Of a stretch of 64,000 bases of DNA, positions 39,060-52,400 are shown in pieces. The notes below the pieces were generated by a model. That model saw only the letters and a program-made list of their open reading frames with translations, ran no database searches and was not told the origin of the DNA. The DNA is from Trichopria drosophilae (Eukaryota > Arthropoda > Insecta > Hymenoptera > Diapriidae): contig CM059586.1 of the NCBI GenBank assembly GCA_030407085.1, positions 31,731,501 to 31,795,500 of the forward strand. The letters are read 5' to 3'. The position numbers were made by a program, and so were the translations under genes. The stretch's first letter is position 1. Every line of letters starts with the position of its first letter.

Positions 39060-40420
39060 ATAAGTGGTATGAAACAGGTTATTCACATAATAAGTTGTAA
39101 AATAATAAAAAGGGGGATTGGGTTAGTTTAGAACAAGATGTGAGCACGTCATGACAACCTAAGAATTACTCTTCAAGCCATGACCCTGAAGCTAGCAACC
39201 ACATTCCGGCAGCCATATCATGAAATTCATTTTTGTTAATTTATATTGAATCAATTGAGCTGTTTTTTAAATTAATTAGCAAATATCAATTGATTTCCAG
39301 TTAAGAAAACAATTTTTGTTTAAAAGACTCGATTTCTTTCAATGTGGCTGCTAAAATGTGGCTCCCAATTTCAGTGTCATCTTCAAGTCTCGTACCATAA
39401 AGTGTATTTGGTTCAATTTTGTTATTTAGTTACGCCAACAAAATATGATGGTTAGCTATCTCGAAAATATGTAGTTGTATACATAAAGGACCAATCATTT
39501 GGCTATTCAATCGAACATAGAATTGTTTACTATAATCAAACAAGACGCCGTGTAAAATCAAACTCTGGCGATTGGGGTGGTTAGGGTAAATCGGTTTCAA
39601 GATATCCTACAATATTGGTTAATAATATACGATTAATACATCGTGGTTATCCGGTTTAAGGCTAAATGGAGAGGATGTGCACTATTATTTTCAACCATGC
39701 ATTTCGAAACGACTTTTGTACATGATGAAAATGTTGTTTGTTCAGTCAATCTCTAATTCTGTACATGACATTTTTAGAAAACGCTTGCATTCTACTTCCT
39801 GTAAAAAACGGATTCATTTGAAAGCATGTCGGAGGAGGTATTAGCTGGCCACTCATATGAGAGCTACTCATAGAAAAAGGTACTTGCAGTATAGAGAATC
39901 ACTAATCGTTTACACTATACGCCCTAACGGTCTTCTTCGCAACTTAGTTGCTAATGCATACATAAAGAAACGACCTCGAGACGCTTTTGGCCCGAGGTGT
40001 TCTCCCACGGCTAAGCGACGCTTCTTCTCAGAGTAATCATGGTTGCGTGCTGCTAGACCTCAGCTTTTTTTCTTAGCAAACACCAAGAAGCCTTCCCTAC
40101 GTTCCTCGCGGCGGAAGAAATTACTTAACTATCATCAGTGATCGTCATTGATGTCAAAGAAAAACAATGATCCATATGACCTGACTCGATCCACCGGTCT
40201 TCAACTTTTTCAATTGCATACATGCAAATAGTTTTCATTTCCTACTATGGTCAAATATCAGTATTAAAATGAATGTAAATATTTATTACATGAAAGAACT
40301 GGAATGATTGGCTCAATCGAACGTTTAGTGCTCTCAGTTCCAGAACAGAAATTGGTTTGGAGCCGCCAAGTAAATCGGTGGACTAGGAAATAAATTGGTT
40401 ACTGACCAATTAATAATCAA
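39060..40420. other. Noncoding DNA
   Basis: Mixed composition; no gene or bounded repeat was recognised. Confidence 0.4.
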
Positions 40421-40421
40421 T

Positions 40422-40532
40422 TACCATGGTAGAAAATTAAGCCATTTTCTGGCCAGTTTTCTGGGCTCTATTAGTTATAGCCTGTAGACCAGAAAAAATG
40501 GCCAGAAACTGGTCGCATTTTCTAGTAGGGTA
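40422..40532. mobile_element. Short foldback element, CCCTRSTAGAAA termini (copy 2)
   Basis: The left end is TACCATGGTAGAAAATTAAG and the right end (reverse complement) is TACCCTACTAGAAAATGCGA. Inner GGCCAG and TTTCTGG blocks add to the palindromic character. The ends match those of the 873-992 element. The interior is non-coding. Confidence 0.55.
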
Positions 40533-41060
40533 CTTACAATGTAATTATTTGCTTAGATGCTCCAACCAATTTGTCGCCTGGATCTGAGAACACTAAGCGA
40601 TTTATTACACCAAAACAATTCTTTTGTTTGTGTACAATTGGATGTTTATATGACTTATCACACGGGAAAAAGTTATGTTCTTTACGTTGGTTTAGCTTCC
40701 TTTCTTTCTTGGTTAAGCGTCCTTACCAACCTCACAAGTTTGGGATTATCACAAATTCTTTGTTCAAAACATAAACATTTTTGTATGGCTCTCAAGTAGG
40801 AATGATTGGGTATGTCATAAACTGAATATGCGTGCTAAATGCAAGTCAGTTTGTGATTAACCTAAATTATTTGCTGTGTTTAGGTTTAGGTTCACCATAA
40901 ACTGTTCAATTTATCGGATTATCACAAACATGGTTTGAGTATGGTGCTGAACTCTTGGAAAGGATCAATACCTTTTCCTTTCATGCGTCAGGAATCATTA
41001 GGATGAGGAATTATGTAAAGTGTGATACCTTAGATTCAGGAGTAGCTCAGACACCAATTC

Positions 41061-41121
41061 TACTCTCTAAATTTGGATCAGCTAAAACAGTGACTATTGT
41101 TCATTCAAATTTAGAGAGTAA
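41061..41121. mobile_element. 61-bp TA-flanked palindromic mini-element
   Basis: TACTCTCTAAATTTG (41,061-41,075) is followed 31 bases later by its exact reverse complement CAAATTTAGAGAGTA (41,107-41,121), and TA forms each outer edge. Similar fragments (CTCTAAATTTG and CAGTGACTATT) lie at about 1,024-1,090, so this may be a dispersed family of extremely short elements. Confidence 0.55.
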
Positions 41122-41126
41122 CTGAT

Positions 41127-41197
41127 TTTTCGTCTGTGGTTGACCCCGAAAACTGTCCCACTTTTCGTCTGTGGTTGACCCCACAAACTGACCCCTA
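41127..41197. repeat. 36-bp tandem duplication
   Basis: TTTTCGTCTGTGGTTGACCC begins at 41,127 and again at 41,163. The two 36-bp units differ at only a few positions, so the duplication is comparatively recent. Confidence 0.85.
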
Positions 41198-41199
41198 CA

Positions 41200-44100
41200 T
41201 ATCGAATAAAATAGAAAAAGAATCGAATGCAAATTTTAAATCAGATTTTAAATTCCAAAAGTAGAACCAATATTATTGGTTTCCTTAAAGTTGAGGAAGT
41301 TTTGAGGGTTACTGAATCCAAGTAATCCTTAGTTGCTTTTGAAATTTCGGTCGTCATTTGGAACCCTCAAACGCCCACACTAAAAATTCATTCGGAATCC
41401 CAAAGAAATTTTCGTTCATTACCCATCTGTAAAAGTCGCCTTAGTTAATTTCTGAGACATCATACCGCGAATCCGACTCGGCATCTTATACAGCAACGTC
41501 AAAAACATAGAGGTACATCGTTGGCAACGGTCAAGTCTTGAGTTTTGATAATTTGTTGACTATCGAAGATTTTCAAGAAAAGTAGTCACTTTGAGCATTA
41601 ATTTTATTTAAAAGTATATTCAAACTATAAACGGTTATGCCAATTTTAAAAAATGCTGCTTTATTTAAATTTCAGCACTTTGCATCGTTCCATTTTTATT
41701 AAGTCCTACATCAGAACGCCATACGCAATAACAGAACTGAAAGGAAGAATACAAAATCGAAATTATGTAAATCCGGAAACAGAGGTAAAACATTAAAGAT
41801 TCGAAACTGAGATGTTTTCGCGAATTCGTTGCGCAAAAGAACGTAGAGGTGTGCGTCGAAATTATTCATGCGTTCCGCTCCGAAGCCAACAGACGAATAG
41901 AAGATTCCTTATCGTACCCTGAAACAGGCGAACGTAACGCAACGTTCGAACCAACGACTCGCATCAGACTTACAAAGCTCGTGTATTTTTTAAGAAGCCT
42001 TTACGTCTCTGAAATTTCCAATCTGTTAGGTGATTTATAAATTAAGCGAAGACTCGAGCTACTGAGCTAATGAGGCAAAGGTTTTGTTTCCTTTTAAAAC
42101 TATTTCATTTTTAGTTTTATACTAGCTTCTTTGAGATAAATAATAAAAAATAGGCTTATTCCATAAAAACTAATGAAATTGTGAAAGTTTCTGTAAAATT
42201 TCGCAGTTACGTTCCTTCTTCAAGGTAAATGATATCCGATTCTTGTCCTTGGAACACAACAGTGCGCCATGAGGAAATAAAAGTATACTGACATCATATG
42301 TTTTCTTCAGGTATGAAAAGAAGATACAAACCGACGAGAAGGCATGGTTTCTGACGCCTATTTAGGTAAAAAGTTTTGGACAGGTAAAGTAAAGCTACTT
42401 TTAAAACGGAAACCATCAAATTATGTAACCTTTCATTTGCCCATGTGTACTAAAACATTATTTCTCATGGAAAGGGCGGACACTAACGATCTCATTTCAC
42501 GTCCCATGTATTTTAATCGTTAACTGAATATAATAAAGATTTCAAAATTAATAGACTTACCCTAACATTATGTTGTAATTTTCAAATAGTTTATTGGAAC
42601 CAGGATACATTACCATTCGAGTAATTTGTTGGTATAGTGACAATAAATATCTAAACGCAAACTTCATTCAGATATGCATATAGTTAGAAGATACCCTTCA
42701 CAATGAACTCCGTTAATTTGGGAATGAAAGCGACAATTGTATTCACTGATTAGCCAGACGAATGTTAAACCAGCGATGGCATCAATGAGATCACAACTGG
42801 TTCAAATTAAATAGCCCAACATTCATGGCCAAAAATAACTGAATTCTTAGAACGTCAAGTTCGAAGACCTTCGCCTTTCATTCAATGAAACAAAAATTGC
42901 GAACTCGACCATTTCAATGTCAATGTTGAATGCAGCACTGTAACCTACTGCTTTTTATGAAGTCATCGAATCGAAATAAGTTTTTGAATTATGATTTCCA
43001 AGTATGATTTTTGTATTCATCGCGAATTTTTATTATCCAGTTGAGAACATCCTCCAATTTACTTCTTGCGACATACTGAATCACAATATATCAGAGAAAT
43101 GTAGGAAACAAAAGCTTTTATGGTACGATTTGTAACAAAAATTTGTTAGAACTGCGACCTTTTATCAAGTTGCTAATAATAACTGCTGCACCTGAAAATA
43201 GCCGGAGTTCCCAAGAATATGCAAAACGAATAAGAGCGTAGGTACAACAGTTCCGGTGCGCTGAAATGGATTTATTTTATGGCTTCGAGCCAAGCCATTA
43301 GGCAGCACGGCGTTACACAGTCGCCCTCCGCCGTAATTAGGTTTCAAGTGAGAATTTTGAGTGGCGGCGCAAATTGTCCTCACAACCGAGTTAACTGCCG
43401 CTTTCACTCAAGACCTGCAGCACGACGAGTCGCCAGAATTCCACGTTCCGACACTGGATCTCCTTTTGAGACCCTGCCATTCTCGGATACCAAGAAAATA
43501 GCGTAGCGAATGCCCACCGCTCAAAATTTCTGGCTACCCGTGGATTTTGAGATTTCGCTTTGGACCATCATAATTTTCAGTTAAGCTAGCTTTCTTTGAC
43601 AAAAAATCAAGTTCTTGAGAAGAGACGTGCTGTTTTTAGGTGTAATATTGTTTGACTAAGCACACATGCGAGTTAAAACTGGATTTTGTTGTCTTATGAA
43701 TGACATAATCGAAATAAACAAATGTAGTCCTGTCAAATTAGACTTTTGAGGACATTACAGAGAGACCCACAAAAAAAAATTTGATATGGGAACGAGACCA
43801 TATAATTCTTGAGTTTTTTTATTGAGGCTTGCCAAAAAAATAGAGATTCCCTTAGGTTCAAGTAAAACGATTCTTATGTATTTTGATCTGCTGAAAGAGA
43901 ATCTGCATTAAAAAATGAGGATTACGCTACCAGGTTGCAAGAAAACGTCTTACGTATATAAACATTGCTTGCACATCTGTTGAATATTAAAAATTCCCTA
44001 CTTACAAATAGAGTAGAAGAAAGGAGCCAATGACGAGATCAGTCCTAGGTCTATTCTCATAACAAGCACATAGGTCGAACATGTAGTCGGATTGAAATGT

Positions 44101-46085
44101 TCATGCTCGATCAGGTTTTAGATCAAATTGTAAGGTTGGCATTCCTCGTATTAATGAACAGGATCACAAAATCCTGATATAGTTATTTTTTACTGAAAGC
44201 TGTTGTTCTCTTAACGTTTTCTCAATTTTACATCCAGATTGTTCAACATTTTGGATGGAAGAACAGTTTCCGTCTGTCCACTCGATTATGCACATGGTGA
44301 TTTCAGCGATACAGGATTGAGTAATTGAGAAAAGTTAAGTAAGAAGACGAAAACTTAAAATACCGTACGTATTTAAAATAATGGTAATTAAAATGTAAGA
44401 AGGTCAGCTATAACTTAAATCTCTCCGAACTCTCACAAGTTCATTTGAAAAGAAAATTGTTACTTGCATTTAAAAAAGATATCGCCGATGGCGAAGGCAA
44501 GTGTTTCAGCTGCACTTTAGGATAACTGCCAGTATTCCGAGATGCTCCCCGTTTTACGACAGTTAAGAGTCGATAAAATGGTATAACCTCGATAACCATG
44601 CATTTGCCAAGGCTGAATTGTGCCTTCGGTCGATTGCACTGGCGGCCAAGCTAGCAAATCAAACGCAGTAACTAGAATCCTAAGGATTTCACACATCGCT
44701 AGCCTTGAAACTGACGTGACTCCCTCCTCCACGAGCCTGGGCATCACTAAGAGCATACGCGATAAAAGGCTATTCCCCGTCTTATTTAGAGCCAATATAC
44801 ATCAACGGCCATTCGCATTTCCAGAATGAAACATGACTGATTTCCACTGGATTTATTGTTAGCTTTGCTTTTTGTTGTACTTGATTTTGTGATCACTTTT
44901 AATGGTCTTCAATGCATAGCCTTTAATTAAAACGTCCATAGACATCAATGGTATTCATTTATCTAATAAAACACTTAAACATGAATACTTGATTGTGGAG
45001 CAGTAATATACAAATCTTTTTTTAACCTTACAACTCCCAATAATATAAATCTACATTTGTCTTTAACCGCAACGTCGGGCTGAAACAACATTTGGGGACA
45101 TATCGAAGCGCTAAATCATATCTGAATTGTTCCCATTGGGACAATATGTAACATGAATTTGTGACAAACTATCTAAAGACAGCAAGCCTAAATAACTAGA
45201 TGTTCGTGCCGTATTTAACTATCTATAATACTAATGGTAACCATTTTATTAGCCAATACCATTAACCATTTTTTGGTATTAGCCAGTTATTCTCTTAGGC
45301 CATTATTGTGCCACCGACCGAATTAGTGCAATGATATTTTTAAGAGGACTAACATCCTGGTCAAAGCATTAAGTAAAGATTTCATTTGTCTTCTACTGGC
45401 TGCTAACCATTCAACTACAATAGAAATTCCTGTTGTAATAAAAGGCCAGTAGCCGATCATTTTTGTCGAATCAATCTATGATTCATCTGAGATATATCTG
45501 AAAAAATCATTTAGACGTTCTGAAGCGAATAAATATCTTGTCTATTAGCACATAATAAAATCATTTAGAGGCCTGTTAAGGGAATGACAAACATCTTTAA
45601 GAGGTTTAGATGATATTCTACGAATTGTCGTGGAAACCTTCCGATATACTATATATGATTCTTCAAGTAGTCTTGAAAATGATTCAGCAACCTGCAGAAA
45701 GTCATCTTGATAGCACGTCTAAAGTCTTTTGAAAGTTAAAAAGGTGAAAATACACAAAACAATATTTATACTTTCATACTTTAGCACGTTAGTCGATTTC
45801 GACAAAATATTTATTTCGAATATTATAAAACATACCATACAATAACTACTTTTGCTTTGAGAAGAGGTTATTTAATTATAAAACTGTTTGGCATTTGAGG
45901 TTATGTATGAATATAAATCGAGGTTAGAGATCAATTTCGTTTGCTACGTTCAGACAAAATTGTACGGCCAATAGCTTCATCCTCTGAAGATACTATGATG
46001 AATAAAATGCAAGTCAATTGGAGAAAATGTGGACCAGGTTTCTACAATTTCAACTCATTCACACTGAATATAGGAATATTAGGTT
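41200..46085. other. Noncoding DNA with GC-richer islands
   Basis: Islands lie at about 41,820-42,050, 43,190-43,560 and 44,480-44,830. The latter two have open frames on both strands (75-92 codons) without recognised domains. A plus-strand TTTTCTTCAG/GTATGA lies at 42,301-42,316, a weak recursive-splice-like junction. CTACTGGCTGCTAACC and GGCCAGTAGCCG near 45,400-45,455 form a loose palindrome. Confidence 0.4.
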
Positions 46086-46088
46086 TGG

Positions 46089-46113
46089 TTAGGTTAGGTT
46101 AGGTTAGGTTAGG
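46089..46113 (+). repeat. Interstitial telomere-type repeat (TTAGG)5
   Basis: Five perfect TTAGG units, the ancestral arthropod telomere repeat, preceded by a degenerate TTTGG. It is too short to be a telomere and sits among ordinary sequence. Confidence 0.85.
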
Positions 46114-47745
46114 ATTCACTGCATTGATTCCGCAACATTATTATTTAAAATGATTATATTATATGTATTATGTTCTAGGATCGCATGGTAAAATATCAGG
46201 AAATAATAAATGGAACAATATTATTGTTTGGTTTAATACACGGACCGAAATTTCTATTGTTTATGCTATGGGTCACCTTCATCAGTAAAGACGCCGGCTC
46301 AACCTCACACTTTCGCGACTCGTTTATTTTCGTGCCTTTTCGCAGATGCCGAATACTGTTTCGGGACACACCGGAAAACACGATGTATAGTATTACGAGT
46401 TCCGACTCCCGCAGAGACATAATATAACTTGTATGTTGTAACGCTTTCTATTACGAAATTTCTTGACAAACTGATCCTTCACGCAGCTGGCACTGTCATG
46501 ACCTCTAACTACTACACTTGAATGTATATTACGGTTTGTGTGTTATAAACAGCATACATAACCTCACTCCCAAACACTTTTTATATGTGTAATGAAGTGT
46601 AGTAGAGGCTGTAATGATAAAATGAGATTTAAATCTCCGACAAATATCGACCAACGAAATAAATGCCTGGAAGCGATAAAAAAAGCCTTCTTTTTCTCCA
46701 AAATCGGGACATGTTTTATGCAGTGAGCATTTTAATGCAAAGGATATTGTCACCGAAAGTTACATAGGTATGTTTTATTTTATTTATTAACAGTGTTTTT
46801 TGCACTTTTAGGTTAGGATATCTCAAAATCTTGACGTGATAGAGCAATTCTGCGGCCAAATTTGGATTCAGCACCTTCAGCACTGGACGAAAACCTTCGG
46901 AAACGTAGTCAGATTTCTAGGTATAAATTATGTTGGCTTGTGTAATCTGTCAAAATTTCTCTCCTTGTACGAAAAATAACGAAATTAGCTACTTTCTATA
47001 ATAATTTGTTTTACCTTTGTGAAATGGTGCCAAAAATTATTTTGTCTCATAAATGTTAGAAATAATCTTCATAATGAGAGCTTTAACCTAACCAAGTTTT
47101 AACATTTCTGGACAAAAAAATCACGTACGAAATGCGTTTCCTCCTGAAAAGCATCGAATCTCAATACTCGGATCCGGGTGAGGGCACGCATCTGCGTGCT
47201 AAATTCCATCGGCGTCAATCTGGAGCAGCTGAAGCCCGCGTGGTGCTAGTCGACGAAGCACTTCGAGACTACCGACAATTTAAACGATTAGCCCCGCTAT
47301 ACATTCACCTATGCCTCACGTATAAAGGGGTGCGTTCGTCTACCGACGCTGATCGACGCCAGTTTAATTTCATCAATTACTAGTCTACGTATATGTATAG
47401 TTATCCCTGCAGCTGACTGGGGTCGCAAGTTCGTCGGGGTCCTGACTCTGCAGATGCTCTTTACAAAAATCCCTCTCTCTCCGTCAACAAGTGTTCTATG
47501 AAAGATCAGTCTGTCGTTACAAACTTTTAAATGTCTTTGATAAATCGATCCTTGATCGTAAACAACAGATGGCGTCCTGTTCATGTAGCAGATGCAGAAA
47601 CCGCAAATGATTGAAAGTCTTACAAATTCATCAGAATTGTAACAATTTAAAAAAATTGACATTGAAATATCAGCAATGAATACTTTCCATGTAGTGGTTG
47701 TATTTCCTACCACGAAAATAGTAAATTACGCTCGAGTTAGCTTAG
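46114..47745. other. Noncoding DNA with GC-richer islands
   Basis: Islands lie at about 46,200-46,430 and 47,120-47,480; the latter overlaps a 134-codon minus-strand frame (47,309-47,713) with no recognised domain. The phrase ATTCAGCA...ACCTTCGGAAA at 46,868-46,905 resembles parts of the element at 54,768-55,422, so a fragment of that family may lie here. Confidence 0.4.
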
Positions 47746-47750
47746 CCGTA

Positions 47751-47956
47751 CACGGAAAAAACAGGTTTGGACATACCAACCAAAGAAGTATGGTGAATTA
47801 AAATATTGATAGGTCGACCATTGTTATTGTAAAGAGAACTTTGCCTTTGCAACCATAGAATGGTTAGTGTAACCATAGTATGGAATATAATTACCAATAT
47901 AGTATGGTCAAGACAACCATATCTTAGGTTGCAAGAACCATGGTGTTTTTTCCGTA
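47751..47956. mobile_element. TA-flanked MITE, CACGGAAAAA family (copy 2)
   Basis: The left end is CACGGAAAAAACA after TA (47,749-47,750); the right end in reverse complement is TACGGAAAAAACA, followed by TA (47,957-47,958). The interior contains many ACCATA and TATGGT blocks that pair with one another. The outer motif matches the right end of the 1,115-1,292 element, but the interiors differ, so they may be separate subfamilies moved by one transposase. Confidence 0.65.
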
Positions 47957-47959
47957 TAC

Positions 47960-48900
47960 ATTTCATTCACCCGTCGTACCGATAATCTCTGAATTATCTT
48001 GTCACTAGTGGAGAAAGAAGTCGTACAAAGTCCGATTTTGGGTCACGTGTGGGGACGGCCTCCGCTATCTGTACGGTTGTAACAATGGGCTGTTAGAACA
48101 TGCAGCGAAGAGAAAACGAAAAATGGTTGTAATTGCGGAAACTGTCGATTAACTTTCGAAAAAGTAAATTTACGGAGTTGGTAAGTCTTGAATTTGATCA
48201 GGATCAAATTGATTCGATTAAGAACCAGTAGAACTTGTATTAACAACTTTGACAAATTGACGGGTGGAAACAATTGGTCGATAATATAAGCGTTCAGGTA
48301 CTAGAGAAATGCCTATGGACGCGTTTTGCTCGAGAAATTCGTGAGAGAGTTTGAGGACCGAGATTCCGGTGTTGGTGCAGCGGGCGAACGGACGCGATGA
48401 ATGGGTCGTACGGTTGCATTGGCCTTTGTTACATTCGGTTACTCCTTTCGGCAACACGCACCTGCGTGCACTCGACTGCCCCTTACTTCAAAGCCCTTTA
48501 CGCGTGTATTCTCGGCGATTTTGGAACGTGATAGTAAGCGTGCATTTTACGTTCCCTTTTTTAGCGATTCGAGAAAAATGGTGCGTTATGAGCAAGAAAT
48601 TGGGCGGAAACACTGAAAAAACACGATATTCTAATTTTATGTGCACTTCTATGCACATTTTTAATAGTAACCTTAATGAAAAACAAGAAATTCTTAAGAA
48701 GCACTTGGATTTTTCTAGATTCATCATTACCAAACAAAGCAGTAGGTCGATAAACTTATGAAACGCAGCTTTTTGATGCAGTATATGAGATCCGCCAGGA
48801 ATTAACTAAACGTATTCAGTTCTTCATTTTCTCTAACTTCAACAGCACTTCTTAGGCATGCGTGAACTAGCATGAGGTTGCAATATTATGCAACAGTAAC
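47960..48900. other. Unique DNA with a GC-richer island
   Basis: The island at about 48,040-48,640 supports overlapping frames on both strands (up to 136 codons plus at 48,351-48,761). No domain or splice pattern was recognised. Confidence 0.35.
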
Positions 48901-48906
48901 AGAAAC

Positions 48907-49497
48907 ACAAAATATCACGATCTTTGTACTTTTGACCTTGAAGATGTCCTTGTAGCCAATTTTCACTATTATATTTGCAAGCAGCGCATCAAAATACGTC
49001 GGAAGAGGTATGTTAACAAAAATTTGAGGTATAGACGTCAAGATAAATGCACAAAACCACAAAATAGGACAATTTTTCTAGTTTTGACCTTGAAGATGAC
49101 CTACTTAATCCAATTTTCACTATTATATTTGCAAGCAGCGCATCAAAACACATCGGAAGAGGTGTGTTAACAAAAATTTAAGGTATGGACGTCAAAATAA
49201 ATGCAAAGAAGCACAATATATCACGATTTTCGTACTTTTGACCTCGAAGATGACCATGTAGCCAATTTTCACTATTGTATTTGCAAGCAGCGCATCAAAA
49301 CACATCGGAAGAGGTACGTTAACAAAAATGTAAGGTATCGGCTTCAAGACAAATGCAAAAAACCACAATATAACATGATTTTCTAGTTTTGACCTTGAAG
49401 ATGACCTTGTCGCCAATTTTCACTATGATATTCGTAACTGATGCATCAAAATACGTCAAAAAAGGCACGTTGGGCAAAATTTGAGGTATAGGCATTT
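48907..49497. repeat. Tandem array, about four copies of a 152-bp unit
   Basis: The anchor TTTGACC occurs at 48,931, 49,083, 49,237 and 49,388, spacings of 152, 154 and 151 bp. Each unit contains GAAGATGNCC, CCAATTTTCACTAT, GCATCAAAA and AGGTAT in the same order. Units differ by substitutions and small indels. The length is near one nucleosome repeat, as in many satellites, but only four units are present. Confidence 0.9.
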
Positions 49498-49499
49498 TG

Positions 49500-52400
49500 C
49501 AACTTCACCCCTGTTTAGAAGCCCTCGATTGTTCTTAAATAACAAATATTATATTTGATATAGAATATTCCCCGCTATTATATTTAGGGTTATCGCTACT
49601 AGGCGCGGTCGCACCTTTCCTTGGTCTCTGCTTTGTAATCCCCAACTTCCATTATAGAAATGGATCTTTCTTTATTCATAAGGAATTCAATGCATGTGCT
49701 CTAGCTCCTTTAGCTTCAGGATGACATCTTTTTTACCGTTCCTGTCTTTGTTTTCAACAATGAAAGACAGAAGAAAAGAGGAAACCCCTATTGATAACAT
49801 CTAAAGGAAAGTAAAACTGAACTGTAATAAAATGATCTGGAAATAGTAACTGTTAAACTTGACAGAATTTATGTCATCAATTTGATGTAATTAAATGTAC
49901 ATTTTCACATACAAAAATTACACAGAAGAAGTGACGTGTCATATTTTGGCGATAAATTTTGTTTTAATTATTCATTGGGATCTTAAGACCAAGAAGTTTT
50001 TCGTAATTCTCCGCAAGAATTTCGAGTATTATCCGAAAAGCTCTCAAGAAAATTAAAAGACCTTTATCAAGAAATGTGGACTATCATTATGCAATTATAT
50101 TCTTGAGTCCCTTTTCTATTGTAAATCTGACTTATTGATATATTTCGATGTATGTTCCTTAAAAAGGCTCAGGTTTCTAAAGATTCTTTCCCAGGTATAT
50201 CTTCCTAGAAGGCAATTAACGTTCCCTTCCTTCATGTTCACTTCAAAAACACCTCTTCGCACCAGATGAATAACTTTGATGAGAATTGCACTTTTACTAA
50301 AACCATTAAGTAATTCGAAAGGAGATCTTGCGGTTTTTTATGGTGATATCAACATGTACTTTTATTCAATGGTATGGGACAAATTAACCTTTAAATAATC
50401 CTTAAAGTCATTGAGACTCTAAGGTGGTCCCTGTGCTTTATATAGTGTTATTTTGGAAAGGTATTTTACTAATTTACTAGGATAGTCCAAATTCAGCAAA
50501 AATAACGTTTCCTAATGGAGCTCGGAATTTAAACACTGAATAACATGCGAAAAATGTCAGTTGCAAGAATATCATTTACAGCTTTACTGCATTATTTTGC
50601 ACACGTTAATCAAATTGATGAAAATACTAATTGTGGTGTCCCGATGATCATAAAATTTAAGTAACCTTGAATTTGAACCAAAGATTTTTTTCTACTATTA
50701 GCATTCTTCTGAAGCGATGACATCCAAGATGTATATTTCTACTCTATTGCTTGGCCATAAAACGTGACAAAATATACCGACATCCATAACGCAAAAATAC
50801 TGAAAAAATGTTTTCCGATGAAATCTTTTCTTATAGATTACTCTGTCCTTCCAATTAAACTCTTAATGAATTTCCCAAAATACATCGTAGGTATTATATC
50901 ATTTGTTTTCAGGAATCAAATGTCGTGTAAACGCAAGTTTAACACAAATCACTGAAAAAACATGTTATAATGATCCTTGGAGCATTGTTTTGTATTCATT
51001 AGTCACATAACAAAACAAAAAACTGATCTGTTCCAAATACAGTTTTGAAAAAATAAACCGGCACCTGTTCAAATTTAAAACTCATAAGTGGGTATAATCA
51101 CCCTAAATTTTCAACCAGAAACTGTTGTTTTCTTCTTCGAACCGTTAGCATGGATCATTTACCACCGAAATGCTTAAAATTCCTTACGATCGTGCGAACG
51201 TATAACTCAAAATGAATGAATTCGTTTGTAATGACTCTGGGCTTAAAGAGGGTCTATACTGCGGGGACAAAAGGTTGCCAAAGGGAAACTAATAATTATG
51301 ACAACCTTCCTGTATTGTTTTCCTTGATTTCAGTCTGATATTAGCAAAATATTGAGCTATAATATTGTGTTTAAATACTTGTTACGTTTTTATTGAGCAT
51401 ATTCAATTGTGGAGCTTTTAGTGCAAAAAATATCTTCTATTATGTATCTCATTGACTCTATCTGCATTTCAAGTAAAATCTTGTTTGGAAAATAACATTT
51501 TTTAAATTGTCATTATACTTATAATAAAGATTTAAAAAATAATTATTGTTAAAAATAGTAGAAACAAATTTTTTTCTCACTGCGGAGTGGCAATCTTCCA
51601 CTATGCAAGAAAATCCCATAATACGTCGTATTTAATACAAAATATCCATACATAGCTTCCTTGTTATTATAACAATTTAGTAAATATAACGAACAAGAGT
51701 TCAATACACAATGACTACGTTTTAACTGCATATTCTGAGCTAAGCGACAATAAACCCATTAAAATTTTCCGCGTGAAAAAGACGACCACAAACTCCGTTA
51801 AAAAAAATAGTTCCTAGTTAATGTTGGGACGGATAGTAGGTGATTTACAGTTAATCGCACGTTGTGTACGGTAAGAGAGTATTTGCGCGATGAGGTTGAG
51901 AACTCGCAGGCTTTAACCGAGGATATAATAAAATTCTAAGTAAGAATAGAAAAGTGCACAATATTGCGTGGGAATGTTTTTGCAACCTCTCAGAACGGTG
52001 TATACCAAAGTCCACTGATTGTGGGTGGAAAAATATAGCTGCACTTTATTTTCGTTATTCGTCATTCAGTGCTCGTTACTTTAAAAGTCAGTCCAATTAT
52101 TATTGCTAGTATTATTTCCGTAATAATTAAAAGGTGTATTTATTAAGACCCTTAAAATGTTTGATCACTGGGTTGTTTGAAACTTGTTTATTTGATCGTA
52201 TTTAGAACTATTTGAATGGATTGAGATAATTTTTAGCGAGTTACTATATTTAGTTATATATTGGATGGAGTGAACGAGAAACTAAACTTTATCTGGTAAT
52301 AAATGTTACTAGTCTACTAATATTCACCTTGTTACTATTTATTAAAAAAAAAACATATGCAAAATCTGCGTATACGTGTATCCATTTAATATTTCACCCT

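Noticed and set aside
42301..42316. Plus-strand TTTTCTTCAG/GTATGA as a second recursive splice site
   Set aside because: The donor is weak, the pyrimidine tract is short, and the orientation is opposite to the strong site at 22.46 kb.
49201..49386. 61-codon plus-strand and 74-codon minus-strand frames
   Set aside because: Both lie inside the 152-bp tandem array and break in the neighbouring units.
48907..49497. CRISPR-like regularly spaced repeats
   Set aside because: The whole 152-bp unit is repeated with no unique spacers, and the context is clearly eukaryotic.
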